From assembly GCA_018241445.1 (NCBI GenBank), contig JAFEDT010000001.1, forward strand, positions 186,001 to 250,000: 64,000 nt of DNA. The letters run 5' to 3'. The notes under the pieces are model-generated. The model had not been told where the DNA came from. It made no database searches and saw nothing but the letters and a program-made list of their open reading frames with translations. Positions 8,831-17,974 of this stretch are shown here, in pieces (the stretch's first letter is position 1; every line of letters begins with the position of its first letter). The translations under genes and the position numbers were made by a program. The stretch comes from Pseudomonadota bacterium (GTDB lineage Bacteria > Pseudomonadota > Gammaproteobacteria > Steroidobacterales > Steroidobacteraceae).

Positions 8831-9493
8831 CTACCCCTTCTCTCCCATCTGTCCCGCGGTCTTGAAGGGCACCCCACATCCTCCGACCCCGCAATAGCCG
8901 TCGGGATTCTTCGCCAGGTACTGCTGGTGATAGTCCTCGGCGTAATAGAAGGTCGGTGCGCTGCGTATCTCGGTCGTGATGGCGCCGATGCGCGCCGCCG
9001 TCAGCCGCCGCTGGTAGGCAGCGCGTGACGCCTCGGCCGCGGCGCGCTGTGCATCGCTGCCGACGTAGATCGTCGAGCGGTACTGGGTGCCCAGGTCGTT
9101 GCCCTGGCGCATGCCCTGGGTTGGATCGTGGTGCTCCCAGAACACCTGCAGCAGGTCCTCGTAGTCCACCTGCCGTGGGTCGTAGAACACGCGGACCACT
9201 TCGGCGTGACCGGTCTGTCCGCTGCAGACCTCCTGGTAGGTCGGATTGGGCGTAAAGCCGCCGGCATAACCCACGGCGGTCGAGTAGACCCCGGGCAGCT
9301 GCCAGAACAGGCGTTCCGCTCCCCAGAAACAGCCCATGCCGAACACCGCCTCCTGCAGACCCGCCGGAAACGGCGGGACGATGCGGTGCCCGTTGACGAA
9401 GTGCGTCTGCGGAACCGGCATCGCAGCGGCACGCCCGGGCAGCGCGTCAGCGGCATCAGGGAGGGTTGATTTGCGCTGGGAAGACAGGCCCAT
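8831..9493 (-). CDS. msrA: Peptide-methionine (S)-S-oxide reductase MsrA
   Basis: A 220-residue protein matching the long, E. coli-like MsrA form throughout: the N-terminal [13 protein letters not shown], the catalytic [18 protein letters not shown] with Cys55, the substrate pocket [13 protein letters not shown] and [18 protein letters not shown], and the C-terminal recycling cysteines in [10 protein letters not shown]. It repairs methionine sulfoxide in proteins using thioredoxin. The long N-terminus supports the first ATG. Diverges from a small conserved gene. Confidence 0.97.
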   Translation of the reverse strand: MGLSSQRKSTLPDAADALPGRAAAMPVPQTHFVNGHRIVPPFPAGLQEAVFGMGCFWGAERLFWQLPGVYSTAVGYAGGFTPNPTYQEVCSGQTGHAEVVRVFYDPRQVDYEDLLQVFWEHHDPTQGMRQGNDLGTQYRSTIYVGSDAQRAAAEASRAAYQRRLTAARIGAITTEIRSAPTFYYAEDYHQQYLAKNPDGYCGVGGCGVPFKTAGQMGEKG

Positions 9494-9575
9494 TTCGGCT
9501 CCTTCGGCTCAAGGGACGCGAAAGCGGTTACTGGTGGTGGCGACGCCCCAAATCAATGGGTAAGCTTGCGCGCGC

Positions 9576-9842
9576 ATGGGAATCAGTCAACCCCAGAATC
9601 TCACGACCCCGCCGCTGGAAAAGCTGCGGCCATACGGCATCCGGGTCAGCCTGGACCCGCTCGACCCGTTCCGCAAGGTCCTGGGGCCGGAGTGGCAGCG
9701 CCAGCACTGGTACCCGACCCGCTCAGAGCGCGACGCCGCCATCGCGGAAATGAGCCGCCGCCACGAGTACTCGCGCAGCGGTGACAAGCCGCTCCTGGTC
9801 TACGAGAAGATCGAGAACCTGGCCGAGAGCCGCGGCCTGTAG
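9576..9842 (+). CDS. Conserved hypothetical protein, 88 residues
   Basis: A small basic soluble protein (MGISQPQNLTTPPLEKL..., with DPFRKVLGPEWQRQHWYPT and RSERDAAIAEMSRRHEYSR). It has real-protein composition, no signal or membrane segment, and uses its full ORF between the divergent msrA and the convergent patatin gene, ending 6 bases from the latter's stop. I recall no function. The aromatic/basic centre might bind nucleic acid or another protein, but that is a guess. Confidence 0.6.
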   Translation: MGISQPQNLTTPPLEKLRPYGIRVSLDPLDPFRKVLGPEWQRQHWYPTRSERDAAIAEMSRRHEYSRSGDKPLLVYEKIENLAESRGL

Positions 9843-9848
9843 GCCAAT

Positions 9849-12221
9849 TCAAAAACTGCGGCCCAGGAACAGGTAGAACGCCTGATCGCCGTGCTGGTCG
9901 AAGCCGCTGGCCAGGTATACCGGACCCAGCAGTGTATCCAGGCCGAGGAAGATGCTCGCATCCTTGCGCAGGTTGGAGAAGCGCGCATCCACCCGGTTCT
10001 GCCAGACGTTGCCGGCCTCCAGCGACAGCCCGATGTAGGTCGGCAGGTCGAAGTACCCCGGCCCGCCGCGGCCGATCTGGCGGTAGTAAAGGGCGCGCGC
10101 GATGCCGAAATCCGGCCCGTTGAGCGAGTCGGCGCGCAGGCCGGACAGGTTCAGGAACCCCCCGAGCGGGAACAGCAGGTTGATGTCGGTCACATTGGCC
10201 TGCAGCGTCGCCCCGCTCGAAGCCGAGAACACCAGCGTGTCGCGCCCGAAGGTGTGCGCCGCGACGTAATTGGCGGTGACCTGGTCGGTCGGCTGCTGTA
10301 TGCCGCTCACGCTGCGACGGGCGATCCATTGCACCACCGCCTGCTGGCCGCGGTGCGGGAAGTTGACGTCGTCCAGCCGGTCGTAGGTCAGGCGCACGAA
10401 AAAGTCCCGGGTATCGAATGGCCCGTAGGCCGGCCGGTTGAGCCGCGAGTCGTCCGGGTCGCCGACCCGCAGGCGGTAGTGACCCTGCTCGCGCTGCACG
10501 CCCACCCGCACCTCGCCCCAGTTGCCGAACTGCCGGCCGAAGTCCACCCCGTAGGTGAACAGGTGCTCGCGATACACCGCCAGCAATGACTGATCCAGCA
10601 CGATGTCCACGTCGCGGGACGTGTCGGCGGCGTGCGGCATCGCAAACCAGGGCGAGAAGGCGGCAAGCGGCATGAAGACCTCGGAAGCCACCCGCGTGAC
10701 GTTGCCGATCTGCAGGTCCGTCACCCACTCGCCGGAATTGCGTGTCAGGTCGCTCATCACGAAACGGACGGCGGCGTCGTAGGTGGAGTTTCCCTGGAAG
10801 TCATCCTGCAGTGACAGCCCGAAACGCATGTAGTTGGGCCCGACGGCGCTGGGATGTGCGTCGATCTGCAGGCCATAGCGCGCGGGCTCGCCGACGGGAC
10901 GGTAATCGAGGGTATCCAGCCCGCCGCGGGCATACAGCGTCGTGACCCGGCGGTCGAGCTGGCGCGCGTCCAGCGCGTGGCCGACCATGTCCTGGAACTG
11001 CCCGGCGACGGCCTGGCCGCGGCTGTTGCTGCCCGGCGCGGCGGCGACAAAGTCAATCCGCGACGGCGGCGATCGGCCCGCCTCGCGCCGCAGCGCGTAA
11101 CGCTGCATGTCCGCGTCGCTGACGCTGAGCGCGCTGAGCCGCGGCGCCATGGCGCGCGCCGCGGCGGCACCGGCCGCAATCACGCGCGCCACTCCGCCGA
11201 AATCAAAGGACGAGGCGTTGCCGAGCGCCGGACGAATGAGAATGTCACGGGGCCCAAGGGTCGCCAGCTGGCGCTGCGAGTTCTGCCGGATCAGGATCGC
11301 CAGCATCTGGTTGGAGATCGCCGGTGCACTGTCGAGCTGCCGGCGCCCCTGCAGCGGCGCGCCGACGTCAACCACGATCACCAGGTCGACGCCCATGGCG
11401 CGCGCGATGTCCACCGGTACGTTGTCGGCGATTCCACCGTCCACCAGCAGGTGTCCGTCCCGCTCCACCGGGGAGAAGACGCCCGGGGCAGACAGGCTGG
11501 CGCGCATGGCGGTGGTGAGATCGCCGGACTTCAGGATCACCGGATCACCGCTCTCCAGATCGGTCGCCACCGCCCGGAACGGCGTCGGCAGCTCATCGAA
11601 GTCCTGCAGCTGCGCCACGGGCAGGGTCAGGCGCCGCAGGATCTGTGTGAGCTTCTGCCCCTGGATCAGCCCACGCGGCAGCGCCACCCGCCCGCCGCGC
11701 AGGCCCAGCGGGAATTTCACCAGGAAGGTCTCATCCTCCTCCTTGCGGCGCAGGTTGAGATCCTGGCGCGGCGGCCGGTCGCGGAAGGCATCCTGCCAGT
11801 TGATCGAGGTCATGATGCCCTCGACGTCGCGCGCCGACAGTCCGCTGGCGTACAGGCCGCCCACGACCGCACCCATGCTGGTACCGGCGATCGCATCCAC
11901 CGGTATCCGCAACTGCTCCAGCACGCGCAGTACGCCGATGTGCGCCGCCCCGCGGGCGCCGCCGCCGGAAAGCACCAGGCCGATCCGCGGGCGCGCGCCG
12001 GGCGTGGCGGCTGGCGATGCAGACTGCACGAGCGCCGCGGTACCGGCGGCCGCCGACTCGGGCTGGCTGGCGGCTGGCGCTACGACGCCCGTCGTCTGGC
12101 CGCCGATGGCAACGGCCACGCGGCCACCCTGCGCGGCGGCACTGCCGTACGCGAGAGCATGCGTTGCAAGCAACATACCCAGTGCTCCGCCAGGGAGCGC
12201 GACCACCCGCTTGAATTTCAC
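9849..12221 (-). CDS. Type Vd autotransporter: patatin phospholipase fused to POTRA and outer-membrane barrel (PlpD-like)
   Basis: A 790-residue secreted lipase. The signal peptide is at about 1-31. The patatin domain (about 78-285) has the oxyanion loop SGGGARG, nucleophile Ser115 in AGTSMG and catalytic Asp261 in VDGGIADN. A POTRA-like segment follows around 390-450 (FVAAAPGSNSRGQAVAGQF then DTLDYRPV). The C-terminal third is a BamA/TamA-type beta-barrel ending in aromatic FYLFLGRSF. In this system the barrel moves the phospholipase A domain to the cell surface. Length and domain order match Pseudomonas PlpD. It diverges from the PQQ dehydrogenase gene. Confidence 0.9.
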   Translation of the reverse strand: MKFKRVVALPGGALGMLLATHALAYGSAAAQGGRVAVAIGGQTTGVVAPAASQPESAAAGTAALVQSASPAATPGARPRIGLVLSGGGARGAAHIGVLRVLEQLRIPVDAIAGTSMGAVVGGLYASGLSARDVEGIMTSINWQDAFRDRPPRQDLNLRRKEEDETFLVKFPLGLRGGRVALPRGLIQGQKLTQILRRLTLPVAQLQDFDELPTPFRAVATDLESGDPVILKSGDLTTAMRASLSAPGVFSPVERDGHLLVDGGIADNVPVDIARAMGVDLVIVVDVGAPLQGRRQLDSAPAISNQMLAILIRQNSQRQLATLGPRDILIRPALGNASSFDFGGVARVIAAGAAAARAMAPRLSALSVSDADMQRYALRREAGRSPPSRIDFVAAAPGSNSRGQAVAGQFQDMVGHALDARQLDRRVTTLYARGGLDTLDYRPVGEPARYGLQIDAHPSAVGPNYMRFGLSLQDDFQGNSTYDAAVRFVMSDLTRNSGEWVTDLQIGNVTRVASEVFMPLAAFSPWFAMPHAADTSRDVDIVLDQSLLAVYREHLFTYGVDFGRQFGNWGEVRVGVQREQGHYRLRVGDPDDSRLNRPAYGPFDTRDFFVRLTYDRLDDVNFPHRGQQAVVQWIARRSVSGIQQPTDQVTANYVAAHTFGRDTLVFSASSGATLQANVTDINLLFPLGGFLNLSGLRADSLNGPDFGIARALYYRQIGRGGPGYFDLPTYIGLSLEAGNVWQNRVDARFSNLRKDASIFLGLDTLLGPVYLASGFDQHGDQAFYLFLGRSF

Positions 12222-12322
12222 GGCCGGGAGAATAGCGCACGTCGGCGCGGCGAGGGCGCGGCCGCGACCGTACCTCGGGATCCTTCACGGCGCCGGGCCT
12301 GCGCATCAGGGATAATCGGCCG

Positions 12323-14362
12323 GTGAGAGCACCCAACCCTTTGCGTGCGCGCCGTGGCCCCCACCCCCTGGCCGGGCTGCTGCCGGTCATCTGTGCCTGG
12401 ACGGCGACGGCGTCAGCGCAGTCACTGTCCGCCAGCGACTGGGGCTACTACGGCGGCGACGCCTTCGGCCAGCACTTCTCCAGCCTCGATCAGATCAACC
12501 GCGCCAACGTCTCCCGGCTGCAGCTGGCCTGGACCTATCACACGGGGGAGTACGGCAGCAATTTCGCCGCTTCCGACAAGCTCACCTTCGAAGCGACACC
12601 AGTGCTGGGCTTCGGCTCGCTGTACCTGACCACCGGCACCAACATCATCATCGCCCTGGATCCCCTGACCGGCAGCGAACGCTGGCGCCACGACCCGCAC
12701 ACCAGCCGCACGCGCCACTATGCAGAAGCCAGTTCGCGCGGCGTCGCCCTGTGGCAGAGCACAGAGCGCGGCGCGAACGGACCGTGCCAGCGACGCGTCT
12801 TCAGCGGCACGCTGGATGCGCGGCTGCTGGCGCTGGATGCCGATACCGGCCGGCCGTGCGGGGACTTCGGTGCCGGCGGCGAGATCGATCTGACCCACGG
12901 CCTGCGTATCCGCGACCGCGGCGACTACCTGGTGACCTCACCGCCCGCGGTATTCGGCAACCTGGTGATCGTGGGCTCGGCCATCGGCGACAACCGGGCG
13001 ACCGACGTGGAACGCGGCGTGATCCGGGCCTTCGAGGCACACACCGGCGTCCTCGTCTGGTCCTTCGATCCGCTGCCGGACTCCCCGGCGCACCCCGCCG
13101 CCGCCGGCTGGGACATGGCACAGGCCGCCCGCACCGGGGCCGGCAACGCCTGGGGTGTCATGACGGTGGACGTCGAGCATGGCCTGGTGTTCGTTCCCAC
13201 CGGCTCCGCCAGCCCGGACTTTTATGGCGGGGAACGGCTTGGCGACGACCGCTTTGCGGACACCTTGCTGGCCCTGGATGCGCGCACCGGCAAGCCAGTG
13301 TGGCACCAGCAGCTGGTGCACCACGACCTGTGGGACTTCGATCTCGCCGCGCAGCCGGTGCTGGGAGACGTGGAGATCCACGGCAATCCCGTGGCTGCCG
13401 TGATCCAGGCAACCAAGACCGGAATGCTGTACGTGTTCGAGCGCACCCGCGGACAGGCGCTGTTCCCGGTCATCGAGCGGCATGTGCCTGCCAGTCACGT
13501 GCCCGGAGAGCGCGCCTCCGCCACGCAGCCCTTCTCGACCCTGCCGGCACTGGTGCCGCAGGAACCGGTGCGCCCCGAGGACGCCTGGGGACTTACCTTC
13601 TGGGATCGCGGCAAGTGCCGCGACCTGATCGCGAGCCTGCGCAACGAGGGCATATTCACACCACCGGACACCCGCGGCACCCTGCTGATGCCAGGCTATG
13701 CCGGCGGCGTGAACTGGGGCGGGCTGGCCTACGACGAGCGGCGTGGCCGGGTCATCGCGGCCGTCAATCACCTGCCGATGGTGGTCACACTGATTCCCCG
13801 CCGTGACTTCGCCCAGGCGGCGCGCGACCCTGTCTTCAAACAATCGGAGTTTGCCCCTCAAACCGGCACGCCGTATGGCGTGCGGCGCGAACCCCTGCTC
13901 TCGCCCCTGGGCCTGCCGTGCACGCCGCCGCCGTGGGGCACGCTGGTCAGCGTCGACCTGCGCCACCAGCGCATCGTGTGGCAGGTTCCGCTGGGCTCCA
14001 CGGCGGGACGTACGCCCTGGTTCGTGCCGGACCGCACCTTCGGCATGCCCAACATGGGAGGCCCGATCGCGACCGCCGGTGACCTGGTGTTCGTCGCGGC
14101 CGCCACTGACAGCAGGCTGCGTGCCTTCGACATCGAGACCGGCCGCGAACTGTGGCAGTACAAGCTGCCGGCCGGCGGCCAGGCGACCCCGATGACCTTC
14201 CGAGCCGGCCCGCAGCACCAGCAATTCCTGCTGATCAGCGCCGGCGGGCATCCGCGGCTTGGCACGCCGCGCGGGGACGCACTGCTGGCATTTGCCCTGC
14301 CACTGGCAAACCTCCCGGTACAATCGGCCTCCCCGCCTGCCGCGCACACGCCTCGCCCATGA
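12323..14362 (+). CDS. PQQ-dependent dehydrogenase, soluble Gcd-type propeller
   Basis: A 679-residue protein with a GTG start and a signal peptide ending near ATASAQ. The mature part opens DWGYYGGDAFGQHFSSLDQIN then LQLAWTYHTGE, the pattern of membrane quinoprotein glucose/quinate dehydrogenases, but without their five N-terminal membrane helices. It has no haem-binding CxxCH, so electrons must leave through quinone or an outside carrier. PQQ-contact features include GSAIGDN, HHDLWDFDLAAQPV and GGVNWGG. A periplasmic sugar or alcohol dehydrogenase is likely; the substrate is not readable. Its stop overlaps the next ATG (ATGA), indicating coupling. Confidence 0.85.
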   Translation: MRAPNPLRARRGPHPLAGLLPVICAWTATASAQSLSASDWGYYGGDAFGQHFSSLDQINRANVSRLQLAWTYHTGEYGSNFAASDKLTFEATPVLGFGSLYLTTGTNIIIALDPLTGSERWRHDPHTSRTRHYAEASSRGVALWQSTERGANGPCQRRVFSGTLDARLLALDADTGRPCGDFGAGGEIDLTHGLRIRDRGDYLVTSPPAVFGNLVIVGSAIGDNRATDVERGVIRAFEAHTGVLVWSFDPLPDSPAHPAAAGWDMAQAARTGAGNAWGVMTVDVEHGLVFVPTGSASPDFYGGERLGDDRFADTLLALDARTGKPVWHQQLVHHDLWDFDLAAQPVLGDVEIHGNPVAAVIQATKTGMLYVFERTRGQALFPVIERHVPASHVPGERASATQPFSTLPALVPQEPVRPEDAWGLTFWDRGKCRDLIASLRNEGIFTPPDTRGTLLMPGYAGGVNWGGLAYDERRGRVIAAVNHLPMVVTLIPRRDFAQAARDPVFKQSEFAPQTGTPYGVRREPLLSPLGLPCTPPPWGTLVSVDLRHQRIVWQVPLGSTAGRTPWFVPDRTFGMPNMGGPIATAGDLVFVAAATDSRLRAFDIETGRELWQYKLPAGGQATPMTFRAGPQHQQFLLISAGGHPRLGTPRGDALLAFALPLANLPVQSASPPAAHTPRP

Positions 14363-15096
14363 CCTACCTGATTCTGTCCGTCCTGATCCAGGCCGCCTTC
14401 ATCGTGCACGTGATCAAGACGGGGCGTAACACACTGTGGATCTGGGTGCTGATCATTCCCGGACTCGCCCTGGCAGGCATCGCGGCATACCTCGCGGTGG
14501 AAGTGATTCCAGAGCTGTTACGCAGCCGCACCGCGCAACGCACTGCCCGCGGCATCAGGAAGGTCATGGACCCGGAAGCCCAACTGCGCCGTTACGCCGG
14601 CGAGGCGCAGTTGGGGAGCAACGTCGCGAGCCGCCAGCGCTACGCCGCGGAACTGATTCGTCACCAACGCTTCGACGAGGCGATCGCCCAATACCGCGGC
14701 GCCCTGAGCGGCCTGTACGAACATGACCCGGATCTCATGCTGGGACTGGCGCAGGCGCAGTTCGGCAAGGGTGATGCGCATGCGACCCGGCTGACACTGG
14801 AGGACCTGATCGCCCGCAACCCTCAATACCGCTCACCTGCGGGCCACCTGCTGTACGCGCGCGCACTGGCGGCCGACGGCGACACCGACAAGGCGCTGGA
14901 GGAATACGCGGTGGCCGCGCCCGCCTTCCCGGGGGCGGAGGCTTCAGTGCGCTACGCGCAGCTGCTGCAGTCGCTGGGCAAGGGCACTGACGCGAAGCGC
15001 GTGGCGCGGGATCTCATCGAGCAGTCGCGCATCGCACCGGCGCACTACCGGCGCGCGCAGCGGGAATGGCTGGAGGCGGCGCAGAAACTTCTGTAG
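14359..15096 (+). CDS. Membrane-anchored tetratricopeptide repeat protein
   Basis: A 245-residue protein translationally coupled to the dehydrogenase upstream. Two hydrophobic segments lie at about 2-17 and 27-50 (YLILSVLIQAAFIVHVIKTG, then WIWVLIIPGLALAGIAAYL), resembling the PLDc_N membrane anchor. The soluble part (about 90-245) has TPR helices (RHQRFDEAIAQYRGAL, ARALAADGDTDKALEEYAV). Probably an assembly or scaffold protein at the inner membrane. A link with maturation of the PQQ enzyme is suggested only by gene order. Confidence 0.75.
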   Translation: MTYLILSVLIQAAFIVHVIKTGRNTLWIWVLIIPGLALAGIAAYLAVEVIPELLRSRTAQRTARGIRKVMDPEAQLRRYAGEAQLGSNVASRQRYAAELIRHQRFDEAIAQYRGALSGLYEHDPDLMLGLAQAQFGKGDAHATRLTLEDLIARNPQYRSPAGHLLYARALAADGDTDKALEEYAVAAPAFPGAEASVRYAQLLQSLGKGTDAKRVARDLIEQSRIAPAHYRRAQREWLEAAQKLL

Positions 15097-15145
15097 GTTT
15101 ATCGGCAAAAGTCGCGGGACGCAATTTTCACGGACCGGGCTGCCT

Positions 15146-15175
15146 GCGTGGAACCGGGTGGCGTGGAACCGGGCG
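15146..15175. repeat. Two tandem copies of a 15-base repeat
   Basis: GCGTGGAACCGGGTG is followed at once by GCGTGGAACCGGGCG, one base different, in the gap between convergent genes. A partial third copy may precede it (CGGACCGGGCTGC). A small inverted repeat (GTGTA...TACAC) lies at 15199-15214. No known element is recognised. Confidence 0.7.
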
Positions 15176-15253
15176 GCGTAGTAGGCCGTGGCGCGGAAGT
15201 GTGTAAAGGTATACACACCTCCGGCGCGCATGCATCACCGCCCGGCCGACGAT

Positions 15254-16354
15254 TCAGCGCAATCCCCGCGGGATCTGCTGCGTGATGCAGTGGATATTGC
15301 CGCCGCCCAGCAGGATCTCCCGTCCCGGCACGCCCACTACCCGCCGCCCGGGAAACAGCAGCTTCAGGCGCTGCGCGGCCAGCCGGTCGGTGCGCGGATC
15401 GAGCAGCGGCATCACGATGCCGCCGTTGGCGATGTAGAAATTGACGTAGGTCGCCGCGAGGCGCTCGCCCGGCGGTCGGGCCTTCGTTCCGGGCCGCGGC
15501 ACAATGCCCGCCGCCTCGCGCCGGCTCAGGTGCATCGGCCCCGGACTGGGCAGCCGCGCGACCCTGAGGCGCCGGCCGCGCGCATCGCGCGCATCGTTGA
15601 GGCGCTCCCAGGCATCCTGGGAGCTGGCGTACTGCGGATCGCGCCTGTTGGTGGTCCAGGTCAGGCAGACTTCACCGGGCCGCACGAAGCAGGCCAGGTC
15701 GTCAATGTGCCCGCCGGTCTCGTCGTTGTACAGACCCAGGCCCAGCCAGATGACCGTGCGCACCCCGAGATACACCCGCAGGGCATCCTCGATATCGGCG
15801 CGGGCCAGGTGTGGGTTGCGGTTGGGATTGAGCAGACATTGCTCGGTGACCAGCGCCGTCCCCTGCCCGTCCACGTGCAGTGCCCCGCCCTCCATCACCA
15901 GCGGCGCGCGGTAGCGGTCCAGTCGCTCGATTTCCAGTACCTTGGAGGCGACCAGGTCATCCTGGTCCCATGGAAAATACAGGCCGCCGTCGAGTCCACC
16001 CCAGGCGTTGAAGCGCCAGTCCACACCGCGTACCACGCCCGCGGAGTCGATGACGCAGGTCGGGCCGACGTCGCGCATCCAGGCGTCGTCGTGCGCCATC
16101 TCCACCACCCGCACGCCCCCGGGCAGCAGCGCACGCGCGCTGCTGTAATGGGCAGTGGATACGCCGACCGTGACGGGCTCGAACTGCGCGATCGCGGCGG
16201 CGACGCGCGCGAAGGCCAGTTGCGCCGGGCGCGCCGCCTCGCGCCAGTTGTCGGCGCGCTCCGGCCACAACATCCAGCAGCCGGCGTGCGGCTCGTACTC
16301 CGCCGGCATGCGAAAGCCGTCGGTGGCGGGCGCCCCGGTGAGCAGCCGTGTCAT
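15254..16354 (-). CDS. aguA: Agmatine deiminase
   Basis: A 366-residue guanidine-modifying enzyme converting agmatine to N-carbamoylputrescine and ammonia. Family marks: RMPAEYEPHAGCWMLWPER at the start, DDAWMRDVGPT (substrate Asp), WRFNAWGG, VMEGGALHVDG, YNDETGGHIDDLACF, and the nucleophile Cys356 in GGGNIHCITQQ. The ATG overlaps the stop of the upstream permease gene (ATGA), so the two are co-translated. N-carbamoylputrescine amidase (aguB) is not beside it or elsewhere in the window. With the putrescine genes further on, it suggests use of exogenous agmatine. Confidence 0.95.
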   Translation of the reverse strand: MTRLLTGAPATDGFRMPAEYEPHAGCWMLWPERADNWREAARPAQLAFARVAAAIAQFEPVTVGVSTAHYSSARALLPGGVRVVEMAHDDAWMRDVGPTCVIDSAGVVRGVDWRFNAWGGLDGGLYFPWDQDDLVASKVLEIERLDRYRAPLVMEGGALHVDGQGTALVTEQCLLNPNRNPHLARADIEDALRVYLGVRTVIWLGLGLYNDETGGHIDDLACFVRPGEVCLTWTTNRRDPQYASSQDAWERLNDARDARGRRLRVARLPSPGPMHLSRREAAGIVPRPGTKARPPGERLAATYVNFYIANGGIVMPLLDPRTDRLAAQRLKLLFPGRRVVGVPGREILLGGGNIHCITQQIPRGLR

Positions 16355-17823
16355 CGCCGCAGCCGGCTGTGCCTGAACCCGTAAATGCCGTAGATCGACA
16401 TGCCGATGATGGTCCATACGAGCAGCCGCACCCACGTGCCGTTGGACAGCGTCAGTGTAAGGCCGCAGCACACCACGAAGCCCAGCGTGCAGGTGACCGG
16501 CGCCCATGGCACGCGGAACGGCCGGTGCACGTCGGGGCGCGTGCGCCGCAGCACCAGCACGCCGAGGCACACCACGCCGAAGGCCAGCAGGATGCCGATG
16601 GAAACCAGGTCGGCCAGCACCTCGAGCGGGAAGATGGCCGCGATGAGGGCCGCTCCCAGCCCGGTGATGATGGTCGAGACATGCGGCGTCTTGAAGCGCG
16701 GATGGCAGCGCGCCATCGAATCCGGCAGCAGCCCGTCGTCGGCCATCGACAGCAGGATGCGCGGCTGCCCGAGCAGGGAGGTGAGGATCACGGAGGTCAT
16801 GCCGACAATGACCCCGACCTTCACCGGCCACGACAGCCATGCGAGCTGCGGGTGACGGTCAATGGCCACCGCCACCGGGGCAGCCACGTTGAGCTCATGG
16901 AAGGGCACCAGGCCGACCAGGACGCTCGACATGGCGATGTACAGCACCGCCGAGATCGCCAGCGCGCCGAGAATGCCCAGCGGCAGGTCACGCTGCGGAT
17001 TGCGCGCCTCCAGCGCCATCGTGGACGCCGTATCGAAACCCACGTAGGAGAAGAAGATGATGCCCGCGCCCTGCAGCACGCCGCTTATGCCGAAGTGGCC
17101 GAAGTGGCCGGTGTTGGGCGGGATGTAGGGATGGAAGTTGGCGGGATCGACGTATTTCAGTCCCGCAATCACCACGATGACGATGATGGCGACCTTGAGG
17201 GTCACCATGAGGGTGTTGGCGCGCGCGGACTCGCTCACGCCGACGTACAGCACCCAGGTCATGGCCAGTACGATCAGCGCCGCCGGCAGGTTGATCAGCG
17301 CGCCGCTGCGCACCAGGTGTTCGTGCGCGTCCAGGCGCAGCGGCGCGTTCACCAGCGCGGCCGGCAGGTGGATGTGCGCGTCACCGAGCAGGTTGACCAC
17401 GTAGGCAGACCAGCTCACGGCCACCGTGGAGGCGGAGATGGCATATTCCAGCAGCAGGTTCCAGCCGATGAACCAGGCCAGCGCCTCCCCGAGGGTCGCA
17501 TAGGTGTAGCGGTAGGCGCTGCCCGGCACCGGCAGGAATGCTGCAAACTCCGAGTAGCACAGCGCCGCCAGCATGCTGCCGAAGGCGGCGATCAGCAGCG
17601 ACAGGGTGATGGCGGGCCCGGACTGGGTGGCCGCCACCTGGCCGGTCAACACGAAAATGCCGGTGCCGATGGTGGCGCCGAGGCCGATGGAGGTGAGCGC
17701 CCAGGGCCCCAGCACCTGCTTCAGGCGGCTGGCGCCGGCGCTCTCCTGTGGGTCCACCGGGCGCACCGCGCACAACTGCTTGAGCAGCGAGCGTCCGCCT
17801 TCCCCCGCACCTTTATTATTCAT
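16351..17823 (-). CDS. APC-family cationic amino acid (or agmatine) permease
   Basis: A 490-residue transporter of the CAT/YfnA type, with about 12-14 hydrophobic segments. The first carries the APC substrate motif [15 protein letters not shown], followed by AGPA-like SGPAITLS and [17 protein letters not shown]. It has the conserved segment [28 protein letters not shown] members usually move arginine, lysine or ornithine. Because it directly precedes and overlaps aguA, agmatine or arginine is the likeliest cargo (inference). It diverges from icd with a 151-base gap. Confidence 0.87.
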   Translation of the reverse strand: MNNKGAGEGGRSLLKQLCAVRPVDPQESAGASRLKQVLGPWALTSIGLGATIGTGIFVLTGQVAATQSGPAITLSLLIAAFGSMLAALCYSEFAAFLPVPGSAYRYTYATLGEALAWFIGWNLLLEYAISASTVAVSWSAYVVNLLGDAHIHLPAALVNAPLRLDAHEHLVRSGALINLPAALIVLAMTWVLYVGVSESARANTLMVTLKVAIIVIVVIAGLKYVDPANFHPYIPPNTGHFGHFGISGVLQGAGIIFFSYVGFDTASTMALEARNPQRDLPLGILGALAISAVLYIAMSSVLVGLVPFHELNVAAPVAVAIDRHPQLAWLSWPVKVGVIVGMTSVILTSLLGQPRILLSMADDGLLPDSMARCHPRFKTPHVSTIITGLGAALIAAIFPLEVLADLVSIGILLAFGVVCLGVLVLRRTRPDVHRPFRVPWAPVTCTLGFVVCCGLTLTLSNGTWVRLLVWTIIGMSIYGIYGFRHSRLRR

Positions 17824-17974
17824 TTGCCATAGGACCTTAGCCTGCAGCGACCGGCGTGCCGCCTCGCGGCCAGTCTCTCACAGCCGCCGACGGCCGTGGC
17901 AGGGGGATGGCTGTGCTAGCATTGCGCGCCCCGCCCGTGCCCCAGGGTGCGGCTTTTCCCCCAAGGAGCCCAGC

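Noticed and set aside
15146..15214. The tandem repeat and nearby inverted repeat as an attachment site or insertion-sequence end
   Set aside because: There is no integrase, transposase or target duplication nearby; two 15-base copies alone do not support mobility.
16348..17832. A 494-codon plus-strand frame rich in His, Gln and Asp opposite the permease gene
   Set aside because: It mirrors the permease codons; low-complexity His/Gln/Asp content is typical of an antisense shadow.
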